NCBI GenBank assembly: GCA_002340405.1
Contig: DDLZ01000122.1
Span: 1-7,566, forward strand
Reading direction: 5' to 3'
DNA from: Bacteroidales bacterium UBA2559
GTDB taxonomy: Bacteria > Bacteroidota > Bacteroidia > Bacteroidales > Bacteroidaceae
Length of the DNA stretch: 7,566 bases
Below are positions 6,305 through 7,566 of this stretch, in pieces. The position numbers and the translations under genes are program-made. Every line of letters begins with the position of its first letter. Within the stretch, counting starts at the first letter, position 1. Below the pieces are notes generated by a model. It was not told the DNA's origin and did not search any database. It was given only the letters and a program-made list of their open reading frames with translations.

Positions 6305-6952
6305 ATGAAATCACGTTTAGCAGTTATTTTAGCCCTATTGACAGTTACAGGTTGCAGCGTGAACAAGAACATTTACACTATAAAAGGTAGTTTTGAAGAG
6401 TGCAACGAGCCTATGGTATGGCTGGTAAGCGGCAATGAAGCCGTTGACTCAATACAGATAACAGACGGAGCTTTCATATTTAACGGAACGGTTGACAGCC
6501 CGACAATTGCCTATATATGTACCGCGCCCGATCGCTCTATGGCCGAATTTGAATGCGAATTCATTCTTGAACCGGGGCAGTTGGCCATGTCCAGACTTTA
6601 CGACACCGAAGTATATATTATGGAGGGCAGCACATTGAACAACCGTTTGGCTGCACTTGAAAAGCGCTCGATTGACATGGTAAAGGAGTACGCTTTGAAC
6701 AAAGCCAATTCAATGGACAATTTCGAAAAGGAGATAAACAGACAGTGGAACCTGTTGCTGACCTCAAACCTCGATGCCAATACGGACAACATATTCGGAC
6801 TCTACTGCCTCAGGGAACTTTCATACGAAGACCTTGAGCCCGAAGAGATAATAAAATACCTCAACCTGTTTCCCGACACATTAAAGGAGAACAGCCTCTG
6901 GAAGTCGCTCCACGAGAGTTACAGCGAGAGCTCTGAAAATCTTACCGATTAA
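6305..6952 (+). CDS. Lipoprotein with DUF4369-like N-terminal domain, lacking the usual thioredoxin domain
   Basis: No exact function is known. The 215-aa product starts with a lipoprotein signal peptide (K2, R4, hydrophobic 5-13) and lipobox VTGC with the acylated Cys at 17. The following SVNKN lacks the acidic K-D/E-type surface export signal of Bacteroidetes, so a periplasm-facing location is more likely. Residues 24-115 look like DUF4369: a beta-rich start YTIKGSF, D-S-I-Q-I-T-D-G-A-F-I-F-N-G, FILEPG at 86-91 and GSTLNN at 108-113. Residues 113-215 appear helical and charged. In most Bacteroidetes proteins with this domain a TlpA/ResA-type thioredoxin domain with CxxC follows; here the chain ends without one, and no remnant is seen downstream. 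The start is set by the signal peptide and the promoter at 6270. It may be a standalone binding or envelope-stress lipoprotein, or a shortened relic. Confidence 0.8.
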   Translation: MKSRLAVILALLTVTGCSVNKNIYTIKGSFEECNEPMVWLVSGNEAVDSIQITDGAFIFNGTVDSPTIAYICTAPDRSMAEFECEFILEPGQLAMSRLYDTEVYIMEGSTLNNRLAALEKRSIDMVKEYALNKANSMDNFEKEINRQWNLLLTSNLDANTDNIFGLYCLRELSYEDLEPEEIIKYLNLFPDTLKENSLWKSLHESYSESSENLTD

Positions 6953-6966
6953 CTTTTAGATACTGT

Positions 6967-7017
6967 TCAAAAAATTACACCCCCACCCTGTTTTATGTAA
7001 CAATCAGGATGGAGGTG
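6967..7017 (-). terminator. Intrinsic terminator of the esterase gene
   Basis: On the minus strand cacctccatcctg pairs with cagggtgggggtg (plus-strand arms 7005-7017 and 6978-6990): 13 bp including two G-U pairs, with a 14-nt loop. It is followed by TAATTTTTT (T6 at 6974-6969). It starts 24 nt after the esterase stop. On the plus strand the two wobbles become A-C mismatches and no T-run follows, so it works best for the minus-strand gene. Confidence 0.85.
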
Positions 7018-7041
7018 CAATCTAAAAATTGCAGAATGCTC

Positions 7042-7566
7042 TTACTTTTTTTTGAAAAGCAGAGGTGCAAAACTGTTCAGATAATATCTCCAGTTAGCCC
7101 AGACGTGACCGCCATCGGACTTGAAGAAGACATGATCAAGACCGCATTCGGTCAATGTCTTGTCGAGTGTGACCGAGCCCTCCCAGAGGAAATCATCGGT
7201 ACCGCAAGCCAGGAAATAGAGCCTGACTCCGGCCTTTTTAAGAGCATTGATCTGCTCGACAGTGGAATTGCCGGCAGCAGAGAGCGGGCATATCCAGTCG
7301 AACATCTCAGGATAGAGATTGGTCGCTGTGATAGTGTGGCCGCCGCCCATTGAAAGACCTGCAATGGCACGTGATTCGGGTTTTGCCAATACGCGATACT
7401 CCTTCTCTATAAAAGGTACAATCTCCTCGCAAAGGCTCTTTACATAAGCGTTCTGGAGCGCAGGATCGCGGAAATTCAAAGTGCTTGTGGGAAGACCCAA
7501 CGTCTGGGCTGCCTGCTGGTTGGGGTTACCGTTGGGCATTACCACAATCATCGGCTCGGCAAGTCC
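7042..7566 (-). CDS. Alpha/beta-hydrolase esterase (putative esterase, CE1/feruloyl-esterase-like), C-terminal part; 5' end outside window
   Basis: The protein belongs to the putative esterase family (Esterase_phd; includes feruloyl and acetyl-xylan esterases and S-formylglutathione hydrolases), which cleaves ester bonds, often on plant polysaccharides. The frame is open to the right edge (G-L-A-E-P before the ATG at 7551), and the segment PMIVVMPNGN is normally internal, so ATG 7551 is not the start. Visible are the nucleophile elbow GLSMGG with Ser at codon 7353-7351, the acid-loop CGTDD at about 7203-7192, and the catalytic His in DGGHVWANWRYYL at codon 7107-7105, so the triad is complete. 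The end FAPLLFKKK is typical. A signal peptide or CBM48-like N-terminal domain would be in the missing part. The substrate is unknown; a role in xylan or hemicellulose breakdown is a family-based guess. An intrinsic terminator follows. Confidence 0.88.
   Translation of the reverse strand, partial: GLAEPMIVVMPNGNPNQQAAQTLGLPTSTLNFRDPALQNAYVKSLCEEIVPFIEKEYRVLAKPESRAIAGLSMGGGHTITATNLYPEMFDWICPLSAAGNSTVEQINALKKAGVRLYFLACGTDDFLWEGSVTLDKTLTECGLDHVFFKSDGGHVWANWRYYLNSFAPLLFKKK

Noticed and set aside
1..7566. CRISPR array, insertion sequence, phage or defence system
   Set aside because: There are no spaced direct repeats, transposase, integrase, nuclease or toxin-antitoxin signatures; every larger gene is assigned to a metabolic or envelope family.

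Overview
This window most likely comes from a member of the Bacteroidales, probably an uncultured gut or rumen lineage. Four things point there: a TonB-dependent outer-membrane receptor with a BtuB/siderophore-type plug, a small DUF4369-type lipoprotein, the lack of strong Shine-Dalgarno sequences, and three matches to the Bacteroidetes -7 promoter consensus TAnnTTTG in the intergenic regions. The genus cannot be named from the sequence alone.

Layout. Positions 2-2302 (+) hold a tightly packed aromatic amino-acid block: the 3' end of aroA (EPSP synthase), tyrA (prephenate dehydrogenase, overlapping aroA by 8 nt) and a type I-alpha DAHP synthase 2 nt further on. The last codons and stop of the DAHP synthase gene are tandemly duplicated. 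It converges on a TonB-dependent receptor (2366-4324, -). Upstream of that, on the same strand, is a long-chain acyl-CoA synthetase-like AMP ligase (4440-6086, -). The 115-nt gap between these two holds a perfect 18-bp palindrome inside a longer bulged stem. A divergent region (6087-6304) with a -7 match on each strand separates the ligase from a 215-aa DUF4369-like lipoprotein (6305-6952, +). That gene converges on a carbohydrate-esterase-like alpha/beta hydrolase (7042 to beyond the right edge, -), which ends in a clear intrinsic terminator.

How the genes fit together. DAHP synthase makes the first committed shikimate-pathway intermediate, AroA the penultimate step to chorismate, and TyrA the oxidation towards tyrosine, so the left block is a coherent co-transcribed unit. 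From memory of the families, all three proteins look like the versions common in Clostridia and not like the classical Bacteroides ones, which suggests an old transferred cassette. The remaining genes (receptor, ligase, lipoprotein, esterase) look like ordinary Bacteroidales chromosomal genes, each probably with its own control. I found no CRISPR, mobile element, RNA gene, defence system or clearly new multi-gene system.
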